Assembly: GCA_947467345.1 (NCBI GenBank)
Contig: CANIHD010000014.1
Location: forward strand, 19,156-83,155
Length of the DNA stretch: 64,000 nucleotides
Origin: Alphaproteobacteria bacterium
Lineage (GTDB): Bacteria > Pseudomonadota > Alphaproteobacteria > Micropepsales > Micropepsaceae
Reading direction: 5' to 3'
The first letter of the stretch is position 1; every line of letters starts with the position of its first letter. Below, piece after piece: positions 1 to 8,503 of this stretch. A model generated the notes under the pieces. That model did not search any database, had not been told where the DNA came from, and saw nothing but the letters and a program-made list of their open reading frames with translations. The position numbers and the translations under genes are program-made.

Positions 1-294
1 TACCTTCGCATGCGGTTCGGGCCTCCCATTCCTTACACACGCCGTCTGGATGTCTACAGCTATGTCTACAGTTCCGCGACGTGGCGCTATACGCTGCATC
101 CATATTCGGGGCCGATCACGATGTTCGCCGCTATAGGCCGGGAAGAATATCAGCGCGCGCGGTGGTCGCGTGTGGCCAAAGGCCAATTGACAGTTCACGA
201 GATGCCAGGCGCGCATTTCGACATGGTCGAACCGCCGCACAGCACGGTCCTGGCAGCAAAGTTCGATGAATGCCTCGAGCGCATCGGCGCCTAA
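1..294 (+). CDS. C-terminal end of a thioesterase-like domain (partial)
   Basis: This is the 3' end of a gene that begins outside the window, since frame 1 is open from base 1 to the TAA at 292-294. The 97 visible residues resemble the last part of the type I thioesterase domain that closes non-ribosomal peptide and polyketide synthases. The matching features are the strand YSGPITMFAA, a W-x2-VAKGQLTVHE segment and GAHFDMVEPPH, where the His is the usual catalytic histidine. The Ser of the nucleophile elbow would lie upstream of the window. Whether this ends a multidomain synthetase or a stand-alone thioesterase cannot be told. The next gene starts 129 bp on with its own ribosome binding site. 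Confidence 0.6.
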   Translation, partial: YLRMRFGPPIPYTRRLDVYSYVYSSATWRYTLHPYSGPITMFAAIGREEYQRARWSRVAKGQLTVHEMPGAHFDMVEPPHSTVLAAKFDECLERIGA

Positions 295-423
295 GGTTGG
301 CCACAACCGAGCTAGCGGCCACAACAGATCGTGGACAGACCTAGCGCAACGCAAGCGCGTGATTGACCGTTTGCGCAAGCTGGTGCAGGGGTAAAACAAC
401 GAAGAAAACTTCAGGGGGAATGC

Positions 424-1068
424 ATGGCGAAAGTCTCGCGCCTCAAATCCGATCTGTCCGCCAGCCACACTGGTCTTATTCTATTCGATGCGCTGCACGG
501 CTATTTGCACCCTGAAGATCCAGCGAAAGTAAAATTCCTTGCGGATCGCAACATTCTGCCGAACCTAATCCGCCTGCATCAGGGCGCGCGCAAAGCGGGT
601 CTGACCACGTTCTATCCGGCAGGCGCGCACGCCGTCGATGGATCCGATTTCATTCAACGCTTGACCGACACAGACATGGATTTGCAACCGGGCGGCGGCG
701 CCGACAAACCCATTCGTCCGTACTTCTATAAGGGCCACAAGAATTCCGAGATCGCCGCCGAGGTGGCGCCCGGCGATGGCGATGTGGTGATTCCCAAGCA
801 GCGCTGGAGTTCCTTTTTCCAGACCAATCTTGAATTGCACCTGCGCGCGCGCGGCATCGACACCATCGTGATTGCCGGCGGCTCCACCGATGTGGGCATT
901 GCTTCGACCGCGTTCGCGGCGCGGGATCTGGATTACAACATCGTGGTGATACGCGACGGCTGCTATTCGTCGCGCGGAAACAACAATGAATTCTTCATGG
1001 ACCGCGTCTTCCCGCGCATGGCGCGAGTTATGACTGTCGGTCAGGCGGTCGCGCTCATGCAGTCATGA
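424..1068 (+). CDS. Isochorismatase-like (cysteine hydrolase fold) protein lacking the catalytic Cys
   Basis: The 214-residue protein has the isochorismatase-like alpha/beta hydrolase layout. The expected first acidic residue is D22 in LILFDALHGY, and the Lys of the triad is K125 in VIPKQRWSSFF. The conserved strand-turn that normally reads G-x-x-T-x-x-C is GGSTDVGIASTA, so Gly158 stands where the nucleophilic Cys belongs. The family hydrolyses amides, imides or vinyl ethers; without the Cys this copy may bind without cleaving or use another residue. The AGGGGGAATGC ribosome site supports the start. Its neighbours are unrelated by operon, but it lies at the edge of an aromatic catabolism region. 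Confidence 0.75.
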   Translation: MAKVSRLKSDLSASHTGLILFDALHGYLHPEDPAKVKFLADRNILPNLIRLHQGARKAGLTTFYPAGAHAVDGSDFIQRLTDTDMDLQPGGGADKPIRPYFYKGHKNSEIAAEVAPGDGDVVIPKQRWSSFFQTNLELHLRARGIDTIVIAGGSTDVGIASTAFAARDLDYNIVVIRDGCYSSRGNNNEFFMDRVFPRMARVMTVGQAVALMQS

Positions 1069-1280
1069 ACCTGACTGTCACATTCGCCGAACGCATATAT
1101 GCCGACGGACTATGATTTACTGAAAACCTGTTTTTCTCTTTGCCTTGAGGCACTTGCGCGGAAATTTCACGTTCTGCGCGTGCTAAAACCCTCGTCACGC
1201 TTAACCAATTTGAATTTCCTACCTATAAAATCTGCGGAAATCTAATATGTTAGCGACCGTACCGAACGGCCCACGCGACA
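1069..1280. other. Intergenic gap, no gene seen
   Basis: A 212-bp spacer that is more AT-rich than its surroundings. It must carry the 3' end of the isochorismatase-like transcript and the promoter of the LamG gene. A possible -10 element (cctataaaat) lies near 1220-1230, about 55 bp before the LamG start. No strong hairpin or open frame with a ribosome site was recognised. Confidence 0.3.
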
Positions 1281-2117
1281 ATGAACCTATCTTCGCAAAT
1301 CTCACCGTCTCCGGCGAACGACAATTCGCGTCTTTCGCGCGCCAAGACTTTGCGCTGGTTAGGGATTGCTATATTCGCTGGCCTAGTTGCGGCTATCGGA
1401 TTTTATCGCGGCGCGGCGGCGGCGCTCACCACTCCTGCCAGCCTTAGCGAGGGCTTGGTCGGATATTGGAATTTCGACGGGCCGCGCGATCGAATCGTCG
1501 ATGCCTCCGGCAATCACAACGACGGCGTATTCATCAACAGCACGCTGACTTCGGGGCGAAATTCACATGCGCTGAAATTGCTCGGCCGCGACGATTCCCA
1601 TGTCAGCATTCCGGCGACACCGAGTCTGAACAATTTTACGGACAAGATGACCATCAGCGCGTGGGTGATGCCCGAAACGCCGCCGGATGGTTTCGTCGTC
1701 GTCGCATCGCGCCAGATCAAGGCACTTAAGCACCCCGACCAATTTTATTTGGGCTTCGGCCGTCTGCACGGCAAGACGAACTACAAATGGCATATGGGAA
1801 CGCTGGTCGATGGCGTCGAGAAAGAAGGCTCGATCTATCGTGGTACGGCGGCCTCGCATCGCTGGATTTACATGGCCGGCGTCTATGACGGCGAATGGAT
1901 GATTCTCTATGTCGATGGCGTTGTCATCGGCAGGACACGCCACACCGGGCCAATTCAGGTCGATGACAATCCGCTCACCATCGGCGCCGAGGAAAACAGA
2001 TCGGAATCGCATGTCGTCGAGGGCGAATTCCAAGGCCAGATCGACGAAGTGCGGCTCTACAACCGCGCGCTGAGCGCCAGGGAAATCAAAGCGCTCTGGA
2101 GTCGCCGGCCGCTTTAA
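1281..2117 (+). CDS. Membrane-anchored LamG/concanavalin A-like lectin-fold protein
   Basis: 278 residues. A single hydrophobic segment near residues 27-48 (GIAIFAGLVAAIGF) is a signal anchor or uncleaved signal peptide. The rest is one LamG-like jelly-roll domain, recognised by EGLVGYWNFDG, DASGNHNDG, TISAWV, YDGEWMILYVDG and the closing GQIDEVRLYNRALSAREIKALW, which is typical of the family. Such domains bind glycans or act as accessory modules outside the cytoplasmic membrane; no catalytic domain is attached here. The gene converges on the S46 peptidase gene with only 2 bp between stop codons. The start has no clear Shine-Dalgarno sequence, so an alternative start is possible. Confidence 0.75.
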   Translation: MNLSSQISPSPANDNSRLSRAKTLRWLGIAIFAGLVAAIGFYRGAAAALTTPASLSEGLVGYWNFDGPRDRIVDASGNHNDGVFINSTLTSGRNSHALKLLGRDDSHVSIPATPSLNNFTDKMTISAWVMPETPPDGFVVVASRQIKALKHPDQFYLGFGRLHGKTNYKWHMGTLVDGVEKEGSIYRGTAASHRWIYMAGVYDGEWMILYVDGVVIGRTRHTGPIQVDDNPLTIGAEENRSESHVVEGEFQGQIDEVRLYNRALSAREIKALWSRRPL

Positions 2118-2119
2118 AG

Positions 2120-4180
2120 CTATCGCGCCGTCAGTTCAGCCACCAAAGCCGTTTGGCCGTAAACCTTTTCCAATGCTTCCGTGATTGCGGCGGTTGAAAC
2201 GCTTATGCTGCGGTTCAACGCAGGGTCAAACGCGTAGCTGCCGCCCAGCGAATGGATGTTGCCATCGAAGATCGCGCCCAGCACTTCGCGGCGCGCGCCG
2301 ATCAGAGGCGAACCGGAATTCCCGCCCAGAATGTCATTGGTGGTGGAGATGTCGAACACCGTGTCGGGATTGAGCCGCGCTTCCGCAGCTACCCAGCGCG
2401 GCGCCAATTGAAATGGCGGCTCGCCGGTGGCGCGCTGATAAAGCCCGCGCACGGTGGTGAAGGCGGGAATGGTACGCCCCGGCTCGGTCCAGCCGGCAAT
2501 CTGGCCGTAAGACAAGCGCAAAGTGAACGTGGCATCTGGATAGACGCTGGTGCTGTAGGCCGCAAATCGCGCTTTCGCCAAACGCTCTGACGCGTGGTCG
2601 GTCAGGTTTTGAAAGCGCTCTTCATATTGTTTGCGCACCAGACGCGCCGTCGCGTCGGTCTTTAGCACGAAGCGGATCATGGGATCGTCGGAGGCACGGA
2701 TCGCGTCCATGCCGCCGTCCCACAGGCGCTTGCACAAAGCCGGATCGGCGAGACGCGAGACCGCGAGGGTGCGCGCCAGCGTCTCCGGCGATTCCTTGCC
2801 GAGGTAGAGAATTGTTTCCGGCGCGTCGGCCGTGAGGTTTTCGCGCAGCTTTAGAAACCAGAATTCGAGTAGAAGCTGTTCGAGGTCGGCTTCCACGGGC
2901 TCAGGATCGAGCGTGGTCTTTTCCAGAAGCGGTAGACGAGCATCAGCATATTCGGGAAGACGGTCGCCGTTGGCCTTGGCGCGCTCTTCGGCGGCGCGCA
3001 CCAGACGCCGTGCATAGGCATACAGCGACGAGCCCATTCCGGCCCGCCCTTCCAGCATGGTGTAAGGCAGATAAAGTTCGCCGCGGGCGGCTTGCGCCGC
3101 GGCGATTTCCGCCCAGGGATCGCCGATCTCGGCCGCAAGCCGCGCATCGGCGGCGACGCGCGCACGAAAATCCGTCTCGGCCTGGCGGCGGCCTTCAAAA
3201 AACGCCGGTTCGAGCAATGCCTTCAGCTGGCCCCGCTGACGCTTGATGTTGTTTTCCAGAAAGAAAAGCTCGCCCGTCGCAATGCGCGCGTGCTCAGGGC
3301 TTTCCTTCATGAATTGGATGAGACGGCCGCGCAGTTCGGCATTCAGCAGCAAGCTTTCCGGCTGCACGACATCACGCAATGAGGCGAGTTGCGCTGTGGT
3401 GAACAGGCGCTGCGACGCGCCGGGATTTCCCGCGACGAAGACCGGATCGCCATCCTTCGGCGGCGCAGTCGTCCATACAAGATGGTTCGGCGTCGCGACC
3501 GGCCGCCCGTTTTCGTAGAGCCGCACAAACGCGGAATCCAGGCAATAACGCGGAAAGTTGAAATTGTCGGGATCGCCGCCGAAAAACGCCGTTTGAATTT
3601 CGGGCGCGAAGGCGAGACGCACATCGGAATATTTGCGGTAGGTGTAAAGCTTATATTGCCCGCCTTGATAGAGCGTGACCACCTGACAGCGATTGGTGGC
3701 TTCGCGCCCCGCGCAGCGATCTTTCTCCAGCCCCGCCATGGCCGCATCACGGGCGCGGCCGTAAGCATCGCCGGTGCGCCCCACCGTGGCTGCGTTCACC
3801 AGCACGGTTACATCGTCGATCGACACCAGAATTTCCGCCTGCATGCCGGGGCAAAGGCGCTCTTCAGCGCGGCTCGCCGTGAGAAATCCGTTCTTGATGT
3901 GATCGCGTTCGGGCGTCGAGAGGTTCTCCACGCAATCTTCGACGCAATGATGGTTTGTAAGCACCAAGCCTTCGCGCGAGACCAGCGAGGCCGAGCAGCC
4001 GGTGGACAAGCGCACCGCGCTTTGCTGCACGGAATCCAGCCAGGCCTGATCAAGGGTGACGCCGTATTTGGCGCGCACCTCGGCGGCGGGAAAATTGTCG
4101 AAGGTCCAAAGCCCCTCGTCCGCCCGCGCCGAAAAAGCGATGCAGGCGAAAGCGGCGGTGGCGAGCAATTTCACGCGCAT
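2120..4180 (-). CDS. S46 family serine peptidase (dipeptidyl-peptidase 7/11 type)
   Basis: About 686 residues, the normal size for S46 exopeptidases, which remove dipeptides from oligopeptide N-termini in the periplasm. A signal peptide ending SARA-DEG precedes the family N-terminus EGLWTFDNFP. The His of the triad is in TNHHC (about residue 78), FFGGDPDNFNFPRY is the signature block that carries the Asp, and the Ser is in GGNSGSPL (about 631). The ORF track starts at a GTG at 4189, but AGGA lies 10 nt before the ATG at 4180, so I prefer the ATG. It sits 15 bp behind the Rieske oxygenase stop, probably in one transcript, an unusual partner for a peptidase. Confidence 0.9.
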   Translation of the reverse strand: MRVKLLATAAFACIAFSARADEGLWTFDNFPAAEVRAKYGVTLDQAWLDSVQQSAVRLSTGCSASLVSREGLVLTNHHCVEDCVENLSTPERDHIKNGFLTASRAEERLCPGMQAEILVSIDDVTVLVNAATVGRTGDAYGRARDAAMAGLEKDRCAGREATNRCQVVTLYQGGQYKLYTYRKYSDVRLAFAPEIQTAFFGGDPDNFNFPRYCLDSAFVRLYENGRPVATPNHLVWTTAPPKDGDPVFVAGNPGASQRLFTTAQLASLRDVVQPESLLLNAELRGRLIQFMKESPEHARIATGELFFLENNIKRQRGQLKALLEPAFFEGRRQAETDFRARVAADARLAAEIGDPWAEIAAAQAARGELYLPYTMLEGRAGMGSSLYAYARRLVRAAEERAKANGDRLPEYADARLPLLEKTTLDPEPVEADLEQLLLEFWFLKLRENLTADAPETILYLGKESPETLARTLAVSRLADPALCKRLWDGGMDAIRASDDPMIRFVLKTDATARLVRKQYEERFQNLTDHASERLAKARFAAYSTSVYPDATFTLRLSYGQIAGWTEPGRTIPAFTTVRGLYQRATGEPPFQLAPRWVAAEARLNPDTVFDISTTNDILGGNSGSPLIGARREVLGAIFDGNIHSLGGSYAFDPALNRSISVSTAAITEALEKVYGQTALVAELTAR

Positions 4181-4195
4181 GGAATTCACGTCCTA

Positions 4196-5470
4196 TTATT
4201 CGGCAGGAATTTTTTCCCGCGCTTCGGAATGCCCGGTGAAAACCTCGATCAGCTCGTCGGCAATGGGCGAGAAATGCGACATCTGCCTACGGAGCTGATT
4301 TTTGAATCCGTCGGAATACATATCTTTGCCTTTTTCGCGAGGCAAATCGATGACCCGGTTGTGCTGCTCTTCGCGCAAAATACCGATGGGATCTTCGCCG
4401 TTGGCGATTTTCTCCAGCTCGCGTTTCAGCATGTTGCGATACAGCACCAGGCCACGATCGCTGGCGCCGAGCCGCTCTTTGGTACGGTCGGCAATCGCGC
4501 CTTGCGTCACCCACGCCATGATGTCCTGCGCGTGGATGTAATCGAGCAGATATTCGCCGTTGGCGTCCTTGGCCGGTGGCTCGTAAACCGGAATACGATT
4601 TAAGAGATGCGACGGCACCGGAGCGTCAGCCGGCGGTACATAGGCGTGATACCAAAAATGCCGCGTGGCGGTGTCGTCCACCGGCACGCGAATTTGGAAA
4701 ATGAGCTGCTTCCACAGGCCGCCGCCGCTGCCGCCCGCCAGCGTATTGGGGAAAATCAGTGGATGGCCGGTGCGCCAATCGTCGGCGTCTTCCGATTGGC
4801 CTTCCAACAGGCGGCGCTTGATGATGCCGAATTCGAATTCGTCGAACGCGATTTTCGCGTGGTGCCGCGAGATCGCGACCTTCGCATTCTTATGTTCATT
4901 GCGAAATTCATAGAGCTGGCCGTGCAGCCATTCGGTGTGTACCGGATCGACCGAGTTCTCCATGATCTGAAGCCAGTTGCAGGGAATGATCGCCTTGCCG
5001 ATATGGCGGATGGCGCGCGACACGACATAGCCATCGAAGCGCGGCAGAACGGGCGCGGGCAGAGGACCCATATAGCAGAAGAGAAGCCCGCCCATTTCCT
5101 GAACCGGATAGGCGGTTGTAACGACCGTGCCTTTGAGCGCGTTGCGCTCGCTTTCATTCGGAAGCTCCACGCAGCGCCCGGCGGAATCGAATTTCCAGCC
5201 GTGATAGGCGCAGCGAATGCCATCTTCGGTGGGGATGCCATAGGCGAGCGAAACCGAACGGTGCGGGCATTGTTCGCCGATCAACCCAAACGTGCCGCCG
5301 CGCGTTTTGAAGAGGACCAGATCCTCGCCCATGATCCGGACGCGCATCGTCCAGCGGTCCTGCATCTCCGCGGTGGCGGCGACCGGCTGCCAATAGCGGC
5401 GCAGAAGCGCCCCCATTTCCGTGCCCGGTCCGACGCGGGTGAGGAGCTCGTTCTCTTCTGCCGTGAGCAT
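4196..5470 (-). CDS. Rieske non-heme iron aromatic oxygenase, phthalate 4,5-dioxygenase type
   Basis: 424 residues. The N-terminal Rieske domain binds its 2Fe-2S cluster through C68-x-H70 (CPH) and C87-x2-H90 (CAYHGW). The mononuclear iron site includes the two His of NSVDPVHTEWLHG. The opening TAEENELLTRVGPGTEMGALLRRYWQPV is typical of the phthalate-dioxygenase/demethylase group, which works as an alpha-only oxygenase fed by a separate reductase. No reductase is encoded nearby. A GAGGAAA ribosome site precedes the ATG. The divergent neighbour (159 bp away) is a Gfo/Idh/MocA dehydrogenase, the class that oxidises the cis-dihydrodiol in the phthalate pathway. The substrate is not known; dioxygenation versus O- or N-demethylation cannot be distinguished. 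Confidence 0.88.
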   Translation of the reverse strand: MLTAEENELLTRVGPGTEMGALLRRYWQPVAATAEMQDRWTMRVRIMGEDLVLFKTRGGTFGLIGEQCPHRSVSLAYGIPTEDGIRCAYHGWKFDSAGRCVELPNESERNALKGTVVTTAYPVQEMGGLLFCYMGPLPAPVLPRFDGYVVSRAIRHIGKAIIPCNWLQIMENSVDPVHTEWLHGQLYEFRNEHKNAKVAISRHHAKIAFDEFEFGIIKRRLLEGQSEDADDWRTGHPLIFPNTLAGGSGGGLWKQLIFQIRVPVDDTATRHFWYHAYVPPADAPVPSHLLNRIPVYEPPAKDANGEYLLDYIHAQDIMAWVTQGAIADRTKERLGASDRGLVLYRNMLKRELEKIANGEDPIGILREEQHNRVIDLPREKGKDMYSDGFKNQLRRQMSHFSPIADELIEVFTGHSEAREKIPAE

Positions 5471-5629
5471 GGTTTCCTCGTTCTATTTGCGTCGGATTAT
5501 GTCAGGCCAGGTGGCGCTGTCCAATGGCCACCACCGCCCGTTCAGGGCAGGCAGGACCTTCGACAAGGCACCGCCGAGGGAATAGTAACGCTATTGCAGC
5601 GATCCTGAGATGCGTGGGGAACCGACGGA

Positions 5630-6751
5630 ATGCCGGAATTGCGGGTTGCGATAGCGGGACTAGGGGCAGCGTCCAAACTGGTGCTGCCGAGCTTTAGCAG
5701 CGTCGAAGGCGTGAAGCTCGCGGCAGCTTCCGACCTTCGCGCCGAGGCCCGCGCCAAATTCACAACGACCTATGGCCTGCCCGCCTATGACGACATTGCG
5801 CAACTCTGCGCCGCGCCAGATATCGACGCGGTGTGGATTGAAACGCCGAACCATTTGCACTGCGAACACGCGATCCTCGCCGCAAGCCACGGCAAGCATG
5901 TGATCTGTGCCAAACCGCTGGCCACCACTTTGGATGAATGCGACCGTATGATTGCAGCAGCGAAGGAAAACGGCGTTCGCCTCCTAGTCGGCCATTCCAA
6001 AGTGCTCGACACGCCGGTTGCCGCGATGGCGGATATTGTGAAAAGCGGAAGACTGGGACGCGCCATTCAGATCGACACGCTTCTCTACAATGATTGGCTG
6101 CGCCGCCCTCGCCTGGCGGAGGAGTTGGACGAAAACCTAGGCGCCGGATTCATTCTGCGCCAGGCGCCGCATTTGATCGACATCGCCAGTGCGATTATGG
6201 GCGCGCGACCCACACAGGTGCGGGCGTTGACGGGAAGCTGGGATGACAAAATGCCCACTGCCGGCAATTGCGCCGCGCTGGTCCAATATGAAGGTGGCGC
6301 CTTCGCAAACATCAGCTTAAACGGCTATGGCTATTTCGACAGCAGCGAATTGACGTTCGGCATCGGCAGCATGGGTGATGCCAGAGCAGCGGGAGCAAAA
6401 CCAAAATCCCGCGGTACCCCCCTCAGCGCGGCAGAGAAATACGCCGCTGCGAGCGAAACGCGCGAGCGCGGACCGGCGCAACCGTTCTTCGGGCTCACCA
6501 TAGTATCTTGCGAGCGCGGGGTTATTCGCCAATCACCGAGTGGGCTTCTGGTTTACACCGATGATGGCTGCGAAGAGATTTCCCTGCCGCCACCCAAAGG
6601 CCGCGCCGCCGAACTGATCGAGTTGCTTGATGCCTTGCGAGAAAATCGCGATGTGTTTCCGAATGGCGCCTTCGGTAAACAGACGCTCGCCGTGTGCCTC
6701 GCAATCCTGCGTTCGGCGCGCGAGGGACGAGACGTGGCGCTACAGGGATAA
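5630..6751 (+). CDS. Gfo/Idh/MocA family NAD(P)-dependent dehydrogenase
   Basis: 373 residues. The N-terminal Rossmann fold has AIAGLGAASKLVLP, and the family block AKPLATTLDEC follows at about residue 98, where EKP is more usual. The C-terminal part is the alpha/beta dimer domain. The phthalate pathway enzyme that converts the 4,5-cis-dihydrodiol to 4,5-dihydroxyphthalate belongs to this family, and this gene faces a phthalate-dioxygenase-type Rieske gene across a shared promoter region, so a diol or dihydrodiol dehydrogenase is the favoured role. A sugar or cyclitol dehydrogenase cannot be excluded. GGGGA lies upstream of the ATG. Confidence 0.82.
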   Translation: MPELRVAIAGLGAASKLVLPSFSSVEGVKLAAASDLRAEARAKFTTTYGLPAYDDIAQLCAAPDIDAVWIETPNHLHCEHAILAASHGKHVICAKPLATTLDECDRMIAAAKENGVRLLVGHSKVLDTPVAAMADIVKSGRLGRAIQIDTLLYNDWLRRPRLAEELDENLGAGFILRQAPHLIDIASAIMGARPTQVRALTGSWDDKMPTAGNCAALVQYEGGAFANISLNGYGYFDSSELTFGIGSMGDARAAGAKPKSRGTPLSAAEKYAAASETRERGPAQPFFGLTIVSCERGVIRQSPSGLLVYTDDGCEEISLPPPKGRAAELIELLDALRENRDVFPNGAFGKQTLAVCLAILRSAREGRDVALQG

Positions 6752-6777
6752 ATCTACACGATCCAAGCGTTTATCGA

Positions 6778-6828
6778 CCTGGATTCCCTTCCCCTCGCAT
6801 CGCTACGCGATGCTCGGCCGGGAATGAC
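6778..6828 (+). repeat. Palindromic repeat unit A, copy 1
   Basis: A unit of about 51 bp running from cctggattccc to ggaatgac, with an internal stem (catcgctacgcgatg). Two further copies follow within 190 bp. It belongs to the class of short dispersed palindromic repeats seen between genes of many alphaproteobacteria. Confidence 0.7.
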
Positions 6829-6836
6829 AAGAACGA

Positions 6837-6889
6837 CCTGGATCCCCCTTCCCTTCGCCGCGCTAATGCGCGGCTCAGCCGGGGATGAC
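6837..6889 (+). repeat. Palindromic repeat unit A, copy 2
   Basis: Second copy in the same direction, 8 bp after the first, from cctggatcccc to ggggatgac, with a different inner stem (ccgcgctaatgcgcgg). The conserved ends and variable stem are what one expects of a mobile or hairpin-forming unit. Confidence 0.7.
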
Positions 6890-6965
6890 ATCAAACCTAT
6901 AATTTCTGTCATCCGCGACCGAACTATGCGGAACATTTCGTATTTTCTCGACCAGAATGTCTTCT

Positions 6966-7017
6966 GTCATCCCCGGCCTCACGATGCGGAAGCATCGTGA
7001 GGGGAAGGGGATCCAGG
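6966..7017 (-). repeat. Palindromic repeat unit A, copy 3 (inverted)
   Basis: Third copy in inverted orientation (gtcatccccgg to ggggatccagg), with the inner stem cacgatgcggaagcatcgtg. It lies 12 bp downstream of the stop codon of the GIY-YIG gene. The sequence between copies 2 and 3 carries a further degenerate piece (gtcatccgcgacc). Apart from these units the stretch 6752-7029 holds no gene. Confidence 0.7.
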
Positions 7018-7029
7018 TTGCTACGTCAC

Positions 7030-7320
7030 TCAGACATCAAGGCGTTCATAGAGATCATTCCAGCCGGAATTTCTTGCTTCGATCGCGTGAACTTTCCAGG
7101 CGCGATTCCAACGTTTGATCTTTTTCTCCCGCCGAATGGCAGCGTGCACATCCTCGTGGACCTCGTACCAGACCAAAATGTGCACACCATATTTCTTCGT
7201 GAAACCTTCGATAATCTCGCTTTTGTGTTGCCAGGTGCGGCCAATGAGGTCGCTGGTCATGCAGACATAGAGCGTGCCGTTGCGACCACTCGCCAATATG
7301 TAAACGTAATAGAGCTTCAC
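7030..7320 (-). CDS. Small GIY-YIG nuclease family protein
   Basis: 96 residues, the whole length of the bacterial stand-alone GIY-YIG group (UPF0213/YhbQ-like). The N-terminal strand pair is YYVYILAS and GTLYVCMTSDL, where the usual YIG is YVC, so Gly is replaced by Cys. The family pattern continues with HK, EGFTKKYGVHILVWYE, RREKKIKRW and NSGW-DLYERL. Close relatives are common in alphaproteobacteria as isolated genes next to palindromic repeats, as here. The role is unknown; DNA processing linked to the repeats is a possibility only. The longer plus-strand ORF over it (6997-7608) is a shadow. Confidence 0.75.
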   Translation of the reverse strand: MKLYYVYILASGRNGTLYVCMTSDLIGRTWQHKSEIIEGFTKKYGVHILVWYEVHEDVHAAIRREKKIKRWNRAWKVHAIEARNSGWNDLYERLDV

Positions 7321-7374
7321 GGACGGCCGCTTGCGTTTTTCTACGACCGCATTTCAGCTACGGATCGTGGCGCT

Positions 7375-8436
7375 TTAGCGGCCGCGGGCCTGGAAGATTT
7401 CTTGAAACTTACGGCGCCAGGCGGCGAATTCATCGACATAGCGCGCCATATCGGCAACGACGAGCTTCATGCCGGGCGGCAGGCGCTGCGCTTTCAAATT
7501 AGTGGGCACGTAATCGAAGCCGGCGAGAATGGTCTGCCCTTCGCTCAAATAGAAATCCATGAACAGCATCGCGGCATGCGGGTGCGGCGCGTTCTTGAGA
7601 ACAGCTAGACCCGTCGGCACCGCAATGACCGGATCGAGAATGGCAATGCCGATGGGCGCACCTTGGCGCTTAGCGCGCACGGCCTGTTCGTAATAGGCGG
7701 TGAAGGTGAGCGGCACCTCGCCTGAAGCCAGCATATTTGTGACAAGCCCGTGGCCGTTACGCACGGCAATGCCGTTCTTGGCAACAATATCGCGGAAGAG
7801 CTTGAGCGCGCGCTCCTGCCCCAAAGCATGCGACATGCCCATCAGCCAGTTGGAATCGCCTTGCTCTATCGTAAGCTTGCCCTTCCATTTCGGATCGAGC
7901 AGATCTTCAAACCGTTTGGGCGCATCGGCCGCGCGCACCAGATTTGTGTTGTAGGCGGTCACGAATACGATCTGCCGCGATGTCACCCAAGGGCGGCCCT
8001 TCACCACCGATCCCGGCATTAATTCGGCGAAGACCGGCGAGGACACTTCCTGCAACAAATGCTCGCGGCCGATAGCTTCAATTTCCGCCGCCGCGGATTC
8101 CACAAGATCGACGGCATGGCGCCCGCCGCGCCCTTCGGCAATGGTGCGCTGAAGAATTTCCTCGGAGCCGCCGCGCCAGACCTTGGCGCGAATACCGTAT
8201 TTCTTTTGAAATGCGCCCGTGATTGCCGCCATGACATCGACGGGGATCGACGAATAGATGCTAACACTGCCTTCGCGCTTGGCGCCCACCAAAATCCGCG
8301 CGGCGCGATCCGGCCCGGTGAATTGTCCCACCTGTGCTGACGTAAGTGTTAGCTGCGCCGCCGCCGCCGGCCATGCCAGCAACGCTGCGAGAAGAGCGAC
8401 GACGAAAGCATTCGCAAAGCGCGCCAAGAGTGCCAT
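7375..8436 (-). CDS. Extracellular solute-binding protein, ABC family 1 (iron/polyamine-type fold)
   Basis: About 353 residues with a signal peptide (FVVALLAALLAWPAAAAQ). The body matches periplasmic binding proteins of the ABC family 1 class: GSVSIYSSIPVDVM at the N-lobe, AYNTNLV, PKWKGKLTIEQGDSNWLMG and a hinge crossing near VPLTFTAYYEQAV. No ATPase or permease gene is near, so it either shares a transporter or serves as a sensor-type binding protein. It lies 67 bp after the cupin gene and could be the last gene of the dioxygenase operon. The ORF track begins at GTG 8463; ATG 8436 puts the signal peptide at the very N-terminus. Confidence 0.8.
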   Translation of the reverse strand: MALLARFANAFVVALLAALLAWPAAAAQLTLTSAQVGQFTGPDRAARILVGAKREGSVSIYSSIPVDVMAAITGAFQKKYGIRAKVWRGGSEEILQRTIAEGRGGRHAVDLVESAAAEIEAIGREHLLQEVSSPVFAELMPGSVVKGRPWVTSRQIVFVTAYNTNLVRAADAPKRFEDLLDPKWKGKLTIEQGDSNWLMGMSHALGQERALKLFRDIVAKNGIAVRNGHGLVTNMLASGEVPLTFTAYYEQAVRAKRQGAPIGIAILDPVIAVPTGLAVLKNAPHPHAAMLFMDFYLSEGQTILAGFDYVPTNLKAQRLPPGMKLVVADMARYVDEFAAWRRKFQEIFQARGR

Positions 8437-8503
8437 CCGCTGCGGGTTCACGCCGGGCACCACCTTAAGACGAAATTCGCCGCGATGGGAATTGCCGAGA
8501 GCG

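Noticed and set aside
3389-4603. 404-residue plus-strand ORF over the S46 peptidase and Rieske genes
   Set aside because: It crosses two clearly conserved minus-strand genes and shows no motif or ribosome site; it is a shadow of GC-rich coding.
4607-5608. 333-residue plus-strand ORF opposite the Rieske gene
   Set aside because: It is antisense to the conserved Rieske and iron-binding motifs and has no family character.
6778-7017. Possible CRISPR array
   Set aside because: Only three units, palindromic, in mixed orientation and unevenly spaced; no cas genes.
6997-7608. 203-residue plus-strand ORF
   Set aside because: It overlaps the GIY-YIG gene, a repeat unit and the solute-binding protein gene, and has no recognisable domain.
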